DNA of 31,818 nucleotides from positions 1 through 31,818 of the forward strand of contig CALBTX010000071.1 in the NCBI GenBank assembly GCA_937967685.1, read 5' to 3'. The notes beneath the pieces were generated by a model that was not told where the DNA came from, searched no databases, and saw only the letters and a list, made by a program, of their open reading frames with translations. The position numbers and the translations under genes were made by a program. The DNA is from an uncultured Bacillaceae bacterium (GTDB lineage Bacteria > Bacillota > Bacilli > Caldalkalibacillales > Caldalkalibacillaceae). Below, in pieces: positions 24,029 through 31,135 of this stretch (position 1 is its first letter; each line of letters opens with the position of its first letter).

Positions 24029-25285
24029 TTACTTCCAGGAAGCTAAATACGCCTGTTGATCCCCGCTCAAAGCATCGATGGTGATCCCCAGGGCGTCCAA
24101 TTTATGAGCAGCGACTTGCTGATCAAGTTCATAGGGGACGGAGAGGACCTTGTTGCCAACTTCGGTATAATGATTGTTTAAATACTCCAGGGAAACAGCC
24201 TGCAGAGCAAACGTCATATCCATAATTTCCGCAGGATGGCCGTCACCCGCCGCCAAATTAACCAGGCGTCCTTCCGCCAGCAAATAGATTTTGCGTCCAT
24301 CGTTCAATTGATATTCTTCGATGTTTTTGCGCACCGTGCGTTTTGCGGCGGCCAAGGCTTCTAATTCCTTCACGTTCACTTCAACATCGAAATGCCCGGC
24401 ATTGGCCAGAATCGCTCCGTCCTTCATCTGTTGAAAATGCTCTTTGCTGATACAATCTTTATTCCCTGTCACCGTGACAAAATAATCACCGTGTTTGGCT
24501 GCTTCATGCATGGACATCACTTCAAAACCGTCCATATACGCTTCGACGGCTTTAATCGGATCCACTTCCGTGACGATCACTTTGGCACCCAATCCTTTGG
24601 CTCTCATGGCCACCCCTTTGCCGCACCATCCGTAACCGATGACGACAACCGTCTTCCCGGCAACAACGAGATTCGTTGTCCGGTTGATGCCGTCCCAGAC
24701 AGATTGTCCTGTCCCGTAACGGTTATCAAAAAGGTGCTTGCAAAATGCGTCATTCACCGCCATCATCGGAAACTTTAGTTCACCCGCTTTTTCAAGCGCT
24801 TTTAGACGCAAAATGCCGGTCGTCGTCTCTTCGGCTCCACCTCTAATCTTCTCCAGCAGCTCCGGTTTTTCCGCGTGCAAAATGGAAACGAGATCCCCGC
24901 CGTCATCAATGATGAGATCTGGACCGGTCTCCAACGCTTTGATGAGATGCTGTTTGTACTCTTCCGGTTCCGGATTATAGCGGGCAAACACTTGAATGCC
25001 GTCTTCCACCAGTGCGGCGCACACATCGTCTTGGGTGGAAAGCGGGTTGCTCCCGGTGATCGTCACCCTTGCCCCGCCGGCCTGAATGACTTTGGCCAGA
25101 TAGGCTGTCTTCGCCTCCAGATGTAAAGATATGGTCACGTTTAAACCGTCAAACGGTTTTTCCTTGACAAACCTGTCCCGAATGCGGTTGAGGACAGGCA
25201 TATGTTCCTTCACCCAATCAATTTTCAAATGACCTTCATGTGCTAAGCTCAAATCTTTGATCAAACTCGTGGTTTTCACATCCAT
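24029..25285 (-). CDS. ahcY: Adenosylhomocysteinase (S-adenosylhomocysteine hydrolase)
   Basis: The enzyme reversibly splits S-adenosylhomocysteine into adenosine and homocysteine with bound NAD+. The 418-residue product is the short form without the ~40-residue insert of many bacterial and eukaryotic enzymes, and it resembles archaeal and Thermotoga-type proteins. Substrate residues are visible in HLEAKT (55-60), DDGGDLVS (127-134), AEETTTG and NDAFCKHLFDNRYGTGQS (178-195, with Lys183 and Asp187). The NAD-binding Rossmann motif is GYGWCGKG (217-224), followed by NAGHFDVEV. AAAGGAG lies 9 nt before the ATG. The gene begins 15 bp after bshC and ends in a terminator. B. subtilis uses the MtnN-LuxS route instead. 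Confidence 0.97.
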   Translation of the reverse strand: MDVKTTSLIKDLSLAHEGHLKIDWVKEHMPVLNRIRDRFVKEKPFDGLNVTISLHLEAKTAYLAKVIQAGGARVTITGSNPLSTQDDVCAALVEDGIQVFARYNPEPEEYKQHLIKALETGPDLIIDDGGDLVSILHAEKPELLEKIRGGAEETTTGILRLKALEKAGELKFPMMAVNDAFCKHLFDNRYGTGQSVWDGINRTTNLVVAGKTVVVIGYGWCGKGVAMRAKGLGAKVIVTEVDPIKAVEAYMDGFEVMSMHEAAKHGDYFVTVTGNKDCISKEHFQQMKDGAILANAGHFDVEVNVKELEALAAAKRTVRKNIEEYQLNDGRKIYLLAEGRLVNLAAGDGHPAEIMDMTFALQAVSLEYLNNHYTEVGNKVLSVPYELDQQVAAHKLDALGITIDALSGDQQAYLASWK

Positions 25286-25300
25286 CAGCGCATACTCCTT

Positions 25301-26950
25301 TCAATCTTTGGCGTGCAAATAGATCAGTTTATGTTTTCCGTTCAACGAAAAAGGGGTTTCAAGAAGATGCCGCACGAGTTCCGGACCGTGTTTATTCAGA
25401 AAAACATACGGGTTGTAAATGCGCTCCTGCAACGATTGCTCGGGAATTAACATTTGTTCCACTTTGTCAAATTGTCTTAGGGCGGCAGCGTGCTTCGATT
25501 CGTAAGCGGCAATCGCCCTTTTCTCCAGGTACTCGACCTGTTCGATGATTTTGCCCAAATTTTTTTGTCCCAGTTTAAACATGCCCTGATCGACCTGATT
25601 AACTTTGGCCAACAGCGGTTGATAAACGGAAGTTATTTTTTCTTTCGTCTTGTCAAATGTCTGCTGTAACTGCAGCTCATCTTGTTCCGCCAGCCATTCC
25701 CGGCGGAAGCGCTGAAAATCCGAAAAGACGTCCCGCGGTGAAATGTGATACCGCTTCAAGACTTTGGCAATCGGCTTTTCAACTAACGTCATGCTGATCC
25801 GGGGAACCAATACGGGCAGTTTCAACCCCAGATGCTCGAAATAAGTTTTATATAGCGCCCAATAGGCGATTTCCCCTGGGCCTCCGACGAAAGCGAGCGT
25901 CGGAAACAACGATTCCTGCATGAAGGGACGGGTGATGACATTGTTGCTCAGCCGCTCCGGGCACGTTGCGGCCATCTCGCGCAACTCGGCAAGGGAATAT
26001 GTCAATCGACCGTCTTTGGTTCGAAATTGGTCGGCGCCGATTTTTTCCAAAAGCAAACGTTCCTTGTTTTCATAGATGAAGAGCAAGGCCGGGTGGTCGC
26101 CCACTTGAACTTGCGGCGGGAAACCTTTTGCCGCCATCTGCTTGATACTCTGTCTGACCAGCCTGTCAATGTCATCGTAATGATCGAGCACCCGCAGAAA
26201 ACCGGCTGTTTCAAGTTGACGCAGGCGGCGGTCTGCCGATTGAACCATGAGTAAGCCGAATTCACCAAAACAATCATGCATGATACGCGCAAAAAAATCA
26301 ACATACGTGTCCGATTGCTCCAAAAGCGCAAACAATGTCCCTTTAATCTCATTTGTAAATTCGGTTTCCGGCTGAGCGTCAAAAAAGAGCGTTAACCAAT
26401 GCTCTATTTCACTTTTGGGCAAAGGCCGGTCAGCCATGGACCATTTCTGTGCCTCGGAGGGATCATCAACCGTCAGTTTGTCCATTCTGATGCCCTGTTT
26501 TCGGGGCACATAAACATGATTCACTTCCTGTAAATCATGGTCTTCTCCGGCAATCCAAAATATAGGAATGACAGGAATCCCCAACTTCTCTTCCTGTTGT
26601 TTGGCCAGTTGCAAAATCGTGATCGCTTTATACATCGTGTACAGCGGGCCTGAGAGCAAACCGGCCTGCTGCCCGCCCAGCACGACAACGCTGTTCTCCT
26701 CCTCCAATTGAATAAGATGACGTTTTATAGCCGGTGTCAGCCGATAAGCGGCCAAATAATCGCGGATCACCTCGGCCAAACGCTTTCGTTCAAACGTGCG
26801 TTCCTTTAAATCAGCCGCTCTTTGTTCGTAGGAGGCGTGTTCATAGGGTGAATAATGAAAAAAAGAGGTAGCGGCAGGGTCATCCCGCAAATAGGCCGTG
26901 CCAAAAGAAGTTGTTTGGGTGATGTCGTGTTCTTCAATTTTTAAATGCAT
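25301..26950 (-). CDS. bshC: BshC, bacillithiol biosynthesis cysteine-adding enzyme
   Basis: BshC adds L-cysteine to GlcN-malate, the last step of bacillithiol synthesis. The 549-residue product has the conserved VLGGQQAGLLSGPLYTMYKA and IPIFWIAGEDHD segments, NNVITRPFMQESLFPT, and AFVGGPGEIAYW, then a long coiled-coil region (about 425-500). The end of the family (YNPYVFLNKHGPEL) is present. The start is ATG at 26950 with AAAGGGTG 9-10 nt upstream; a GTG at 26962 would overlap that site. It is followed by ahcY, which links two sulfur-metabolism genes in one unit. In B. subtilis bshC lies directly before mraZ, so synteny is kept apart from the inserted ahcY. Confidence 0.96.
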   Translation of the reverse strand: MHLKIEEHDITQTTSFGTAYLRDDPAATSFFHYSPYEHASYEQRAADLKERTFERKRLAEVIRDYLAAYRLTPAIKRHLIQLEEENSVVVLGGQQAGLLSGPLYTMYKAITILQLAKQQEEKLGIPVIPIFWIAGEDHDLQEVNHVYVPRKQGIRMDKLTVDDPSEAQKWSMADRPLPKSEIEHWLTLFFDAQPETEFTNEIKGTLFALLEQSDTYVDFFARIMHDCFGEFGLLMVQSADRRLRQLETAGFLRVLDHYDDIDRLVRQSIKQMAAKGFPPQVQVGDHPALLFIYENKERLLLEKIGADQFRTKDGRLTYSLAELREMAATCPERLSNNVITRPFMQESLFPTLAFVGGPGEIAYWALYKTYFEHLGLKLPVLVPRISMTLVEKPIAKVLKRYHISPRDVFSDFQRFRREWLAEQDELQLQQTFDKTKEKITSVYQPLLAKVNQVDQGMFKLGQKNLGKIIEQVEYLEKRAIAAYESKHAAALRQFDKVEQMLIPEQSLQERIYNPYVFLNKHGPELVRHLLETPFSLNGKHKLIYLHAKD

Positions 26951-27044
26951 GAATAAGGACACCCTTTGTGTATCATTTTTTTGACTTCTGAAAGGATTGA
27001 AAGCTTCACTTTTGCATATTTTGACAGCTTAAATAATGTATGTA

Positions 27045-27077
27045 CATGATTATACACAACTCTATACTGGTTTACAC
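27045..27077 (-). promoter_or_regulatory. Candidate bshC-ahcY promoter
   Basis: The minus strand has a perfect TATAAT at 27049-27054, about 100 nt upstream of bshC. The -35 at 17-bp spacing is poor (GTGTAA, 27072-27077). It overlaps the plus-strand lipoprotein promoter region, so the two genes are divergent from a shared ~190-bp interval. Confidence 0.4.
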
Positions 27078-27099
27078 GGAAAATGCAGTGTGGTAAACT
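27071..27099 (+). promoter_or_regulatory. Lipoprotein gene promoter
   Basis: TTTACA (27071-27076), a 17-bp spacer and TAAACT (27094-27099) lie 40 nt upstream of the lipoprotein start. The two hexamers fall within a near-inverted repeat (GTTTACAC and GTGTGGTAAAC). A second possible promoter, TTGACA (27021-27026) with CATGAT (27045-27050), lies further upstream. Confidence 0.5.
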
Positions 27100-27138
27100 T
27101 CAAGCTGATGTTAGTCAGTCAGAAAGGATGAAACGATA

Positions 27139-27846
27139 TTGAAATGGAGAAAATGGTTGATACTTTTGACGATCATCGCGGCCGTCGCACTTAGCGGATG
27201 CGGTAATGACGGAGAAAATAATGCTGCATCAGAAGAAGCCGTTGCCGTTGTCAATGGAACGGAAATCCCTCGTTCGGAATTTGACCAATTAGTTGAACAG
27301 CAGCAATCTTTGATGGAACAGCAGGGCATCGATTTCGAAGCCGAGGAAAATCAAGAGATGCTTGAGCAAATTGAAGAAGCCGTTTTAAACCAACTGATCG
27401 GACAAGAACTCGTTTCCCAAGTGTTGGAAGAAACGGATTATGAAGTATCGGATGAGGAACTGAACGAGAAGAGGGCTGAATTTATCAACATGTTTGCAGA
27501 AGGTGACGAAGAAAATTTCAATCAAATTCTCGAGCAGCAAGGCATCACTCAGGATGAGTTCGATGAAATGATCGCCGAACAAATCGAACTCGAAAACATT
27601 CTCATTGAACGATATGGTGAAATTGAAGTGTCGGACGAAGAAGTGGATCAAGCGTTTGACATGCAAAAAGAATTGGCCATGGAACAGGCTGAAGAAGCGG
27701 GCGAAGAAGTGAGCGAAGAAGACCTGGAGGAGTTGAAAACAGTCATCCACCAGCAGCTGCGGGATCAGAAACTAATGCAACAACAGGCTCAACTGATCGA
27801 AGAACTGCGGGAAGAGAATGAAGCGAACATCGAGATTTTGCTTTAG
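27139..27846 (+). CDS. Acidic SurA-N domain lipoprotein (chaperone-like, no PPIase domain)
   Basis: The 235-residue product has a lipoprotein signal peptide (KWRKWLILLTIIAAVALSGC, lipobox LSGC with the modified Cys at 21), so it should be anchored outside the cytoplasmic membrane. A SurA/PrsA-like N-terminal chaperone domain follows (VAVVNGTEIPRSEFDQLVEQ, then long Glu/Gln-rich helices with a QQGITQDEFDEMI repeat element). The parvulin-type PPIase domain of PrsA is missing, and the protein ends after a last helix. It is strongly acidic. The start is TTG with AAAGGA about 10 nt upstream; the nearby ATG at 27128 closes after four codons. A role as an extracellular folding factor is inferred from the domain only. 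Confidence 0.85.
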   Translation: MKWRKWLILLTIIAAVALSGCGNDGENNAASEEAVAVVNGTEIPRSEFDQLVEQQQSLMEQQGIDFEAEENQEMLEQIEEAVLNQLIGQELVSQVLEETDYEVSDEELNEKRAEFINMFAEGDEENFNQILEQQGITQDEFDEMIAEQIELENILIERYGEIEVSDEEVDQAFDMQKELAMEQAEEAGEEVSEEDLEELKTVIHQQLRDQKLMQQQAQLIEELREENEANIEILL

Positions 27847-27852
27847 CCTGCA

Positions 27853-27881
27853 TTGTCAAATCCGGGGGAAAACAGTAAACT
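27853..27881 (+). promoter_or_regulatory. Candidate ylbP promoter
   Basis: TTGTCA (27853-27858), a 17-bp spacer and TAAACT (27876-27881) lie just after the lipoprotein stop and 33 nt before the ylbP start. The -10 is the same hexamer as at the lipoprotein promoter. Confidence 0.5.
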
Positions 27882-27914
27882 AAACGGTAGAAAGGATGAA
27901 TGGGGTGGGATGTG

Positions 27915-28418
27915 ATGAAGCAACCCGAAGTACAGCGCTTACTCATTAATTATAAAACGTTGGAAGAGTTTCAAAAATTTAAGGAATACGGATTAGAAGA
28001 ACTGTCCATGCTCGAGGATTTACAGGCGAACATTATTGAAGATGACAGCAACTCTCCTTTTTACGGTATTTACATCGGCGATAAGCTCGTGGCCAGAATG
28101 AGTTTATATCACATTAATGCCAAATATGACCGATACTTCGATCCCCCTAACGGTTATCTTGAACTGTGGAAACTGGAAGTTTTGCCGGATTACCGGAATC
28201 AGCAATTGGGAACCGCGCTCGTGGAATACGCCAAAAGTTTCAACAAACCCATCAAAACAAACGCCAGACAACAATCCGGGGAATTCTGGATCAAGATGGG
28301 CTTCAAACCGGTCAAATACAATCCGGTGAGAGACCGCGGTGAAAGCCCTTATATTTGGCTGCCAGAAGGGGTGAAAGAACAAGTGATCGATGATCGTGAT
28401 CACTTGTCCAAACCGTAG
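27915..28418 (+). CDS. ylbP: YlbP-type GNAT N-acetyltransferase
   Basis: This 167-residue GNAT protein aligns with B. subtilis YlbP over its length. It starts with RLLINYKTLEEFQKFKEYG and has YGIYIGDKLVARMSLY and the acetyl-CoA-binding region LELWKLEVLPDYRNQQLGTALVEYA, written here in parts (motif A: P-D-Y-R-N-x-x-L-G-x-A). It ends with a GEFWIKMGFKPV motif. The substrate is unknown. The start is ATG at 27915 by homology; an upstream in-frame ATG at 27900 is possible, and neither has an ideal ribosome binding site. The last ~10 codons (DDRDHLSKP) run into the repeat array that follows, so the C-terminus has probably been remade by repeat sequence. In B. subtilis ylbP lies near gerR (ylbO), as here. 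Confidence 0.88.
   Translation: MKQPEVQRLLINYKTLEEFQKFKEYGLEELSMLEDLQANIIEDDSNSPFYGIYIGDKLVARMSLYHINAKYDRYFDPPNGYLELWKLEVLPDYRNQQLGTALVEYAKSFNKPIKTNARQQSGEFWIKMGFKPVKYNPVRDRGESPYIWLPEGVKEQVIDDRDHLSKP
28379..28407. repeat. Perfect 10-bp inverted repeat at the 3' end of ylbP
   Basis: ACAAGTGATC (28379-28388) and GATCACTTGT (28398-28407) flank a 9-bp centre inside the end of the ylbP coding region. The right arm is also the first unit of the direct-repeat array that follows. Confidence 0.75.
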
Positions 28419-28506
28419 TTGCCTTGTGATCACTTGCAGACACCAATGATCACTTGCGGACCCCGATAATCACTTGAGACGGCAATGATTACTTGCAAAC
28501 ACTAAT
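28398..28506. repeat. Degenerate ~20-bp tandem repeat array (five units plus a remnant)
   Basis: GATCACTTG or a close variant starts at 28398, 28428, 28448, 28468 (AATCACTTG) and 28487 (GATTACTTG). Intervals are 30, 20, 20 and 19 bp, and a trace follows at about 28505. The best-preserved units are GATCACTTGCAGACACCAAT and GATCACTTGCGGACCCCGAT. There are no unique spacers between conserved repeats, so it is not a CRISPR. It fills the space between ylbP and its terminator. Confidence 0.85.
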
Positions 28507-28513
28507 CATCACT

Positions 28514-28542
28514 AAAAGGCTTACTGTCATGTAAGCCTTTTT
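28514..28542 (+). terminator. Intrinsic terminator after ylbP
   Basis: AAAAGGCTTAC (28514-28524) and GTAAGCCTTTT (28531-28541) form an 11-bp stem with a TGTCAT loop, ending in five T residues. It lies about 95 bp after the ylbP stop, beyond the repeat array. Confidence 0.9.
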
Positions 28543-28627
28543 CATTGCGCAAATCATCCTTTTTTCATTGCTCATACCATCCTGATGTTCATTCGAAGCT
28601 GGATTCTTTATAGGATGCGCTGGATTC
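28538..28627. repeat. Second set of degenerate ~21-23-bp repeats
   Basis: A 22-bp unit beginning TTTTTCATTGC occurs at 28538-28559 and 28561-28582, with 19 of 22 bases identical. Further on, GCTGGATTC occurs at 28598-28606 and 28619-28627, 21 bp apart. These differ in sequence from the GATCACTTG array but have the same period. They occupy the space up to the gerR stop. Confidence 0.7.
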
Positions 28628-28655
28628 ATTGAGGGCAGATGATAGAAAGGGAATA

Positions 28656-29345
28656 CTAATCTTTTTCCACCCTTTCCAAATTTCCGTTCTTATCCATTTT
28701 AAAACTGATTTTTTCCTCATCGTCGTCTTCACCGAGGAAGGCCATTTTCCGCGCCCGGTCCATAATTTTAATCAACGCCTGGTAATCTTCATGCACATTT
28801 TGTACGGAATCCAATTCTTCCTTTATTTGCTTGTTTTCTTCTTTTAACCTTTCAATTTCCGCATCTTTCTCTTTCAATTCCTGCTCGACGGATTTAAACT
28901 GGCGCATGCGATCCTTTTGCTGACGCAAAAAACGAATCACATCTTCAAAACTGAGTTGCGGCCCCTCCTGTGGTGATCCTTGATGATCTTGGCCTTGAGG
29001 CTGATCTGCACTGAGTTCTTGAGAAATTTCCTGTAATACATTCCCTTCTGAAACTGACGAGTCTTGCATTCTATCAGGGCCAGCCTTTTCCGGAATATAT
29101 CGTTTTTTTCCTTGTGCCTTCAATTGCTGTCTTTGGGCCTTGGCGATTTGAATGGCCGACTCGTATTTCTTGCGCACCAGACTGTTCCATCTGAATCCGC
29201 AAGCAGCCGGCGTTCTCCCTAAACGATAGCCGACTTCCTCAAACGCGGCAAGCTGTGTACTTCCTTCACGAATATGGCGCAAGGTGACTTCTGCCAAAAG
29301 CAAATCATCGTCTTCTGTCCAAGCGTCTTGTCTTGATGCAGTCAT
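28656..29345 (-). CDS. gerR: GerR/RsfA-family sporulation transcriptional regulator
   Basis: The 229-residue product has an N-terminal Myb/SANT-like DNA-binding domain of the RsfA family (RQDAWTEDDDLLLAEVTLRH, GSTQLAAFEEVGYRLGRT, AACGFRWNSLVRKKYE). A disordered Gln/Pro/Ser linker (about 90-130) and a C-terminal coiled coil follow (KSVEQELKEKDAEIERLKEE). The family has a forespore member (RsfA) and a mother-cell, SigE-controlled member (GerR, formerly YlbO). Position between rpmF and ylbP matches ylbO/gerR. The start is ATG at 29345, 7 nt after GGAGG; the ATG at 29351 abuts that site. The gerR name is by synteny and could be replaced by the general family name. Confidence 0.88.
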   Translation of the reverse strand: MTASRQDAWTEDDDLLLAEVTLRHIREGSTQLAAFEEVGYRLGRTPAACGFRWNSLVRKKYESAIQIAKAQRQQLKAQGKKRYIPEKAGPDRMQDSSVSEGNVLQEISQELSADQPQGQDHQGSPQEGPQLSFEDVIRFLRQQKDRMRQFKSVEQELKEKDAEIERLKEENKQIKEELDSVQNVHEDYQALIKIMDRARKMAFLGEDDDEEKISFKMDKNGNLERVEKD

Positions 29346-29372
29346 GAACATCCCTCCAATATTTCTTTATAT

Positions 29373-29380
29373 ACTCTATG
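29373..29380 (-). promoter_or_regulatory. Candidate mother-cell type -10 upstream of gerR
   Basis: The minus strand reads CATAGAGTA from 29380 downward. It fits the SigK -10 form CATAnnnTA and differs from the SigE -10 form CATACAnT at one base. It lies 28 nt upstream of the gerR start. No clear -35 is seen, but gerR is SigE-dependent in B. subtilis. Confidence 0.35.
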
Positions 29381-29440
29381 CACTTGGTAGAATTCATAGA
29401 ATCTCATCTATTATTGGAAGTATGTCCAATTTCATTCTAT

Positions 29441-30214
29441 TTAAACATGGCCGCTTTCTTTTTTACCGCGTTTTAAGGCGGGCGACAGAGACGCTTGATG
29501 CGCCGCTGTGTCCCATAAAGCCAAAAACCGATTCACTTCCCGGTTGATCCGTTCCTCTTCGTCTAAAACGGCATCGTCATGTTCTAACACCGTCTGTTTG
29601 TAGGCGCAGAGTGCGTCCGCCGAATGTAGGGTGATTTGTTTACACCATGCAAGCACATGACGGATAAATTGTTCATATGGAAACAATTTGTCCACGAGTC
29701 CCCACCGATGAGCGGTCAGCGCATCAATTTGTTTGCCGGTAAAGATCAGCTCCAACGCTTTTGAACGGGGCAATAGGCGCAGCAGGCGTACGGTTCCGCC
29801 CCATCCCGTCGTCAAACCCGCGTGAATGTGGTTCAATCCTAGACTGACCTTTTCATGGGCAAAACGAAAGTCACAGGCCAGACACAGTTCACATCCGCCG
29901 GCAACGGCCGGACCGTTTAAAGCGGCAACGGTTGGTTTAGGAAACGTCTGCAGTTCATATAGCACATCTTTTGCCTGCCGAACATAGTCAGTCCGGGCAT
30001 CTTTTTGCAACCCATGCATTTCTTCGCTGTCTGCGCCGGCAGAAAAAGAATCACCCTCACCGGTGATCAAGACGACTTTGAGCGACGGCTCGGCTTTCCA
30101 TTCGCGCAGCACTTTTTGCAGCCTTTTGACCATATCGCCGTTCAGTGCATTATCTGACCACGGTCTGGCCAGGATGATCATGCCGATGGATGCTTTGATT
30201 TCTGCTTTAATCAT
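29441..30214 (-). CDS. Enoyl-CoA hydratase/isomerase family protein
   Basis: This 257-residue crotonase-fold protein carries the oxyanion-hole segments (SFSAGADSEEM at 57-67 and ALNGPAVAGGCEL at 98-110). Glu109 matches the first catalytic glutamate of enoyl-CoA hydratase (GGCEL). The second glutamate, normally in a PEI motif, is replaced: the aligned segment is GLNHIHAGL with His129. It is therefore unlikely to be a standard two-glutamate hydratase and could be an isomerase, thioesterase-like or other crotonase. The ATG is preceded by a GGGGAAAGGG purine run. It lies 95 bp upstream of gerR on the same strand. The substrate is not predictable from sequence. Confidence 0.82.
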   Translation of the reverse strand: MIKAEIKASIGMIILARPWSDNALNGDMVKRLQKVLREWKAEPSLKVVLITGEGDSFSAGADSEEMHGLQKDARTDYVRQAKDVLYELQTFPKPTVAALNGPAVAGGCELCLACDFRFAHEKVSLGLNHIHAGLTTGWGGTVRLLRLLPRSKALELIFTGKQIDALTAHRWGLVDKLFPYEQFIRHVLAWCKQITLHSADALCAYKQTVLEHDDAVLDEEERINREVNRFLALWDTAAHQASLSPALKRGKKESGHV

Positions 30215-30323
30215 GCCCTTTCCCCTTCCTCAACTTGAGTGCATACACCTATTTTCGCTTCAAGCCGTCTATTCTCCTGCAAATGATGGACAGGTTGCTT
30301 GGGTTAAAAAATGATCATCCATT

Positions 30324-30359
30324 AAAAAAAGCCCAAGGAGACATTCCATCCCAATGGGC
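30324..30359 (-). terminator. Intrinsic terminator after the His-rich gene
   Basis: GCCCA (30331-30335) pairs with TGGGC (30355-30359), with further pairing inside. On the minus strand the stem is followed by seven T residues (30324-30330). It lies ~65 bp past the His-rich stop codon and upstream of the crotonase gene. Confidence 0.75.
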
Positions 30360-30422
30360 CGCCCGCATTTGAAATCACTTTCCATGCTGACGCGGGATTT
30401 AAATCAGTCACGCACGATTAAA

Positions 30423-30974
30423 TCAGTAATAAGGAAGTAAACTGATAGCCGTCAGTGCGGCCAAAGGCAGGATAAGTCTGCGGAATCTTCTCGGCCTGGG
30501 ACCATAAAACCCATATCCCGGAAAACCGTAAAAGCCGTAACCGGGATAACCCCACAGTTGCCGTTGTTCATCCACTCCTTGTGGACTGGCGCCCATCTGC
30601 TCTCCCGCCTCTTCCCGGTCGATGGACACGTTGATGAAAACGGCTAAATATAAGTTATCCTCATCCACATTTTCGACAAACCCGTCATACGTACGCCCAT
30701 CGTTCGTTTGAACAAGGACGTAACGATGCATATGCTCACGGCATCTTCGATACATTTCCTGCTTAGATGGATGCCCCCCGGGACTGTGAGACGGATACGG
30801 CGCCTGAAGTCCCTGCTGATCATGATGGGCAGGTGAGTGCATATGATGATCATGTGCATGATGCGAGTGATGATGGTGATGGGGATACGCATGGTGATGA
30901 TGCGGATGCATGGGCTGATGATAATGCGGATGCATGGGCTGATGATGATGCGGATGCATATGATGATGGTGCAT
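30423..30974 (-). CDS. His-rich N-terminus protein with small beta-barrel-like domain
   Basis: The 183-residue product has three parts. Residues 1-51 contain 29 histidines, partly as an 8-residue repeat (MHPHHHQP-like). A middle domain (about 75-115) has CREHMHRYVLVQTNDGRTYD and GFVENVDEDNLYLAVF, resembling a small Sm-like beta barrel. A Gly/Tyr/Phe/Pro-rich part (GYPGYGFYGFPGYGFYG) and a basic-hydrophobic end (RRFRRLILPLAALTAISLLPYY) close it. Proteins with the last two parts occur in Bacillus as uncharacterised, possibly spore-surface, proteins; the His tract would bind Ni, Zn or Cu. AAAGGAGG lies 8 nt before the ATG, so it is a real gene. No signal peptide is seen. Function is not known. 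Confidence 0.8.
   Translation of the reverse strand: MHHHHMHPHHHQPMHPHYHQPMHPHHHHAYPHHHHHSHHAHDHHMHSPAHHDQQGLQAPYPSHSPGGHPSKQEMYRRCREHMHRYVLVQTNDGRTYDGFVENVDEDNLYLAVFINVSIDREEAGEQMGASPQGVDEQRQLWGYPGYGFYGFPGYGFYGPRPRRFRRLILPLAALTAISLLPYY
30901..30969. repeat. 24-bp in-frame tandem repeat in the His-rich gene
   Basis: Units beginning TGCGGATGCATGGGCTGATG start at 30901 and 30925, with a partial third at 30949. The 24-bp period is exactly eight codons, so copy-number change would lengthen or shorten the His tract without a frameshift. Confidence 0.85.
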
Positions 30975-31061
30975 GTGATCTCCTCCTTTTCACCATCATG
31001 ATATTCATCCTATGGGCCAAAGGCTACTTGGAATGAAAAAATGCACATCCGCCCACTGACG

Positions 31062-31092
31062 AAAATAGGACAACCGTTCAAACGGTTGTCCT
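31062..31092 (-). terminator. Intrinsic terminator after the Gln-rich gene
   Basis: AGGACAACCGTT (31067-31078) and AACGGTTGTCCT (31081-31092) form a perfect 12-bp stem with a 2-nt centre. TTTT (31062-31065) follows on the minus strand after one A. It lies 43 bp after the Gln-rich gene. Confidence 0.85.
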
Positions 31093-31135
31093 AAGCAGTT
31101 CCATGTTGATATTTCAGCAAACGTTTTGCAGCAAC

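Noticed and set aside
28398..28506. CRISPR array
   Set aside because: The repeats are short, degenerate and contiguous, with no unique spacers of constant length and no cas genes in the window.
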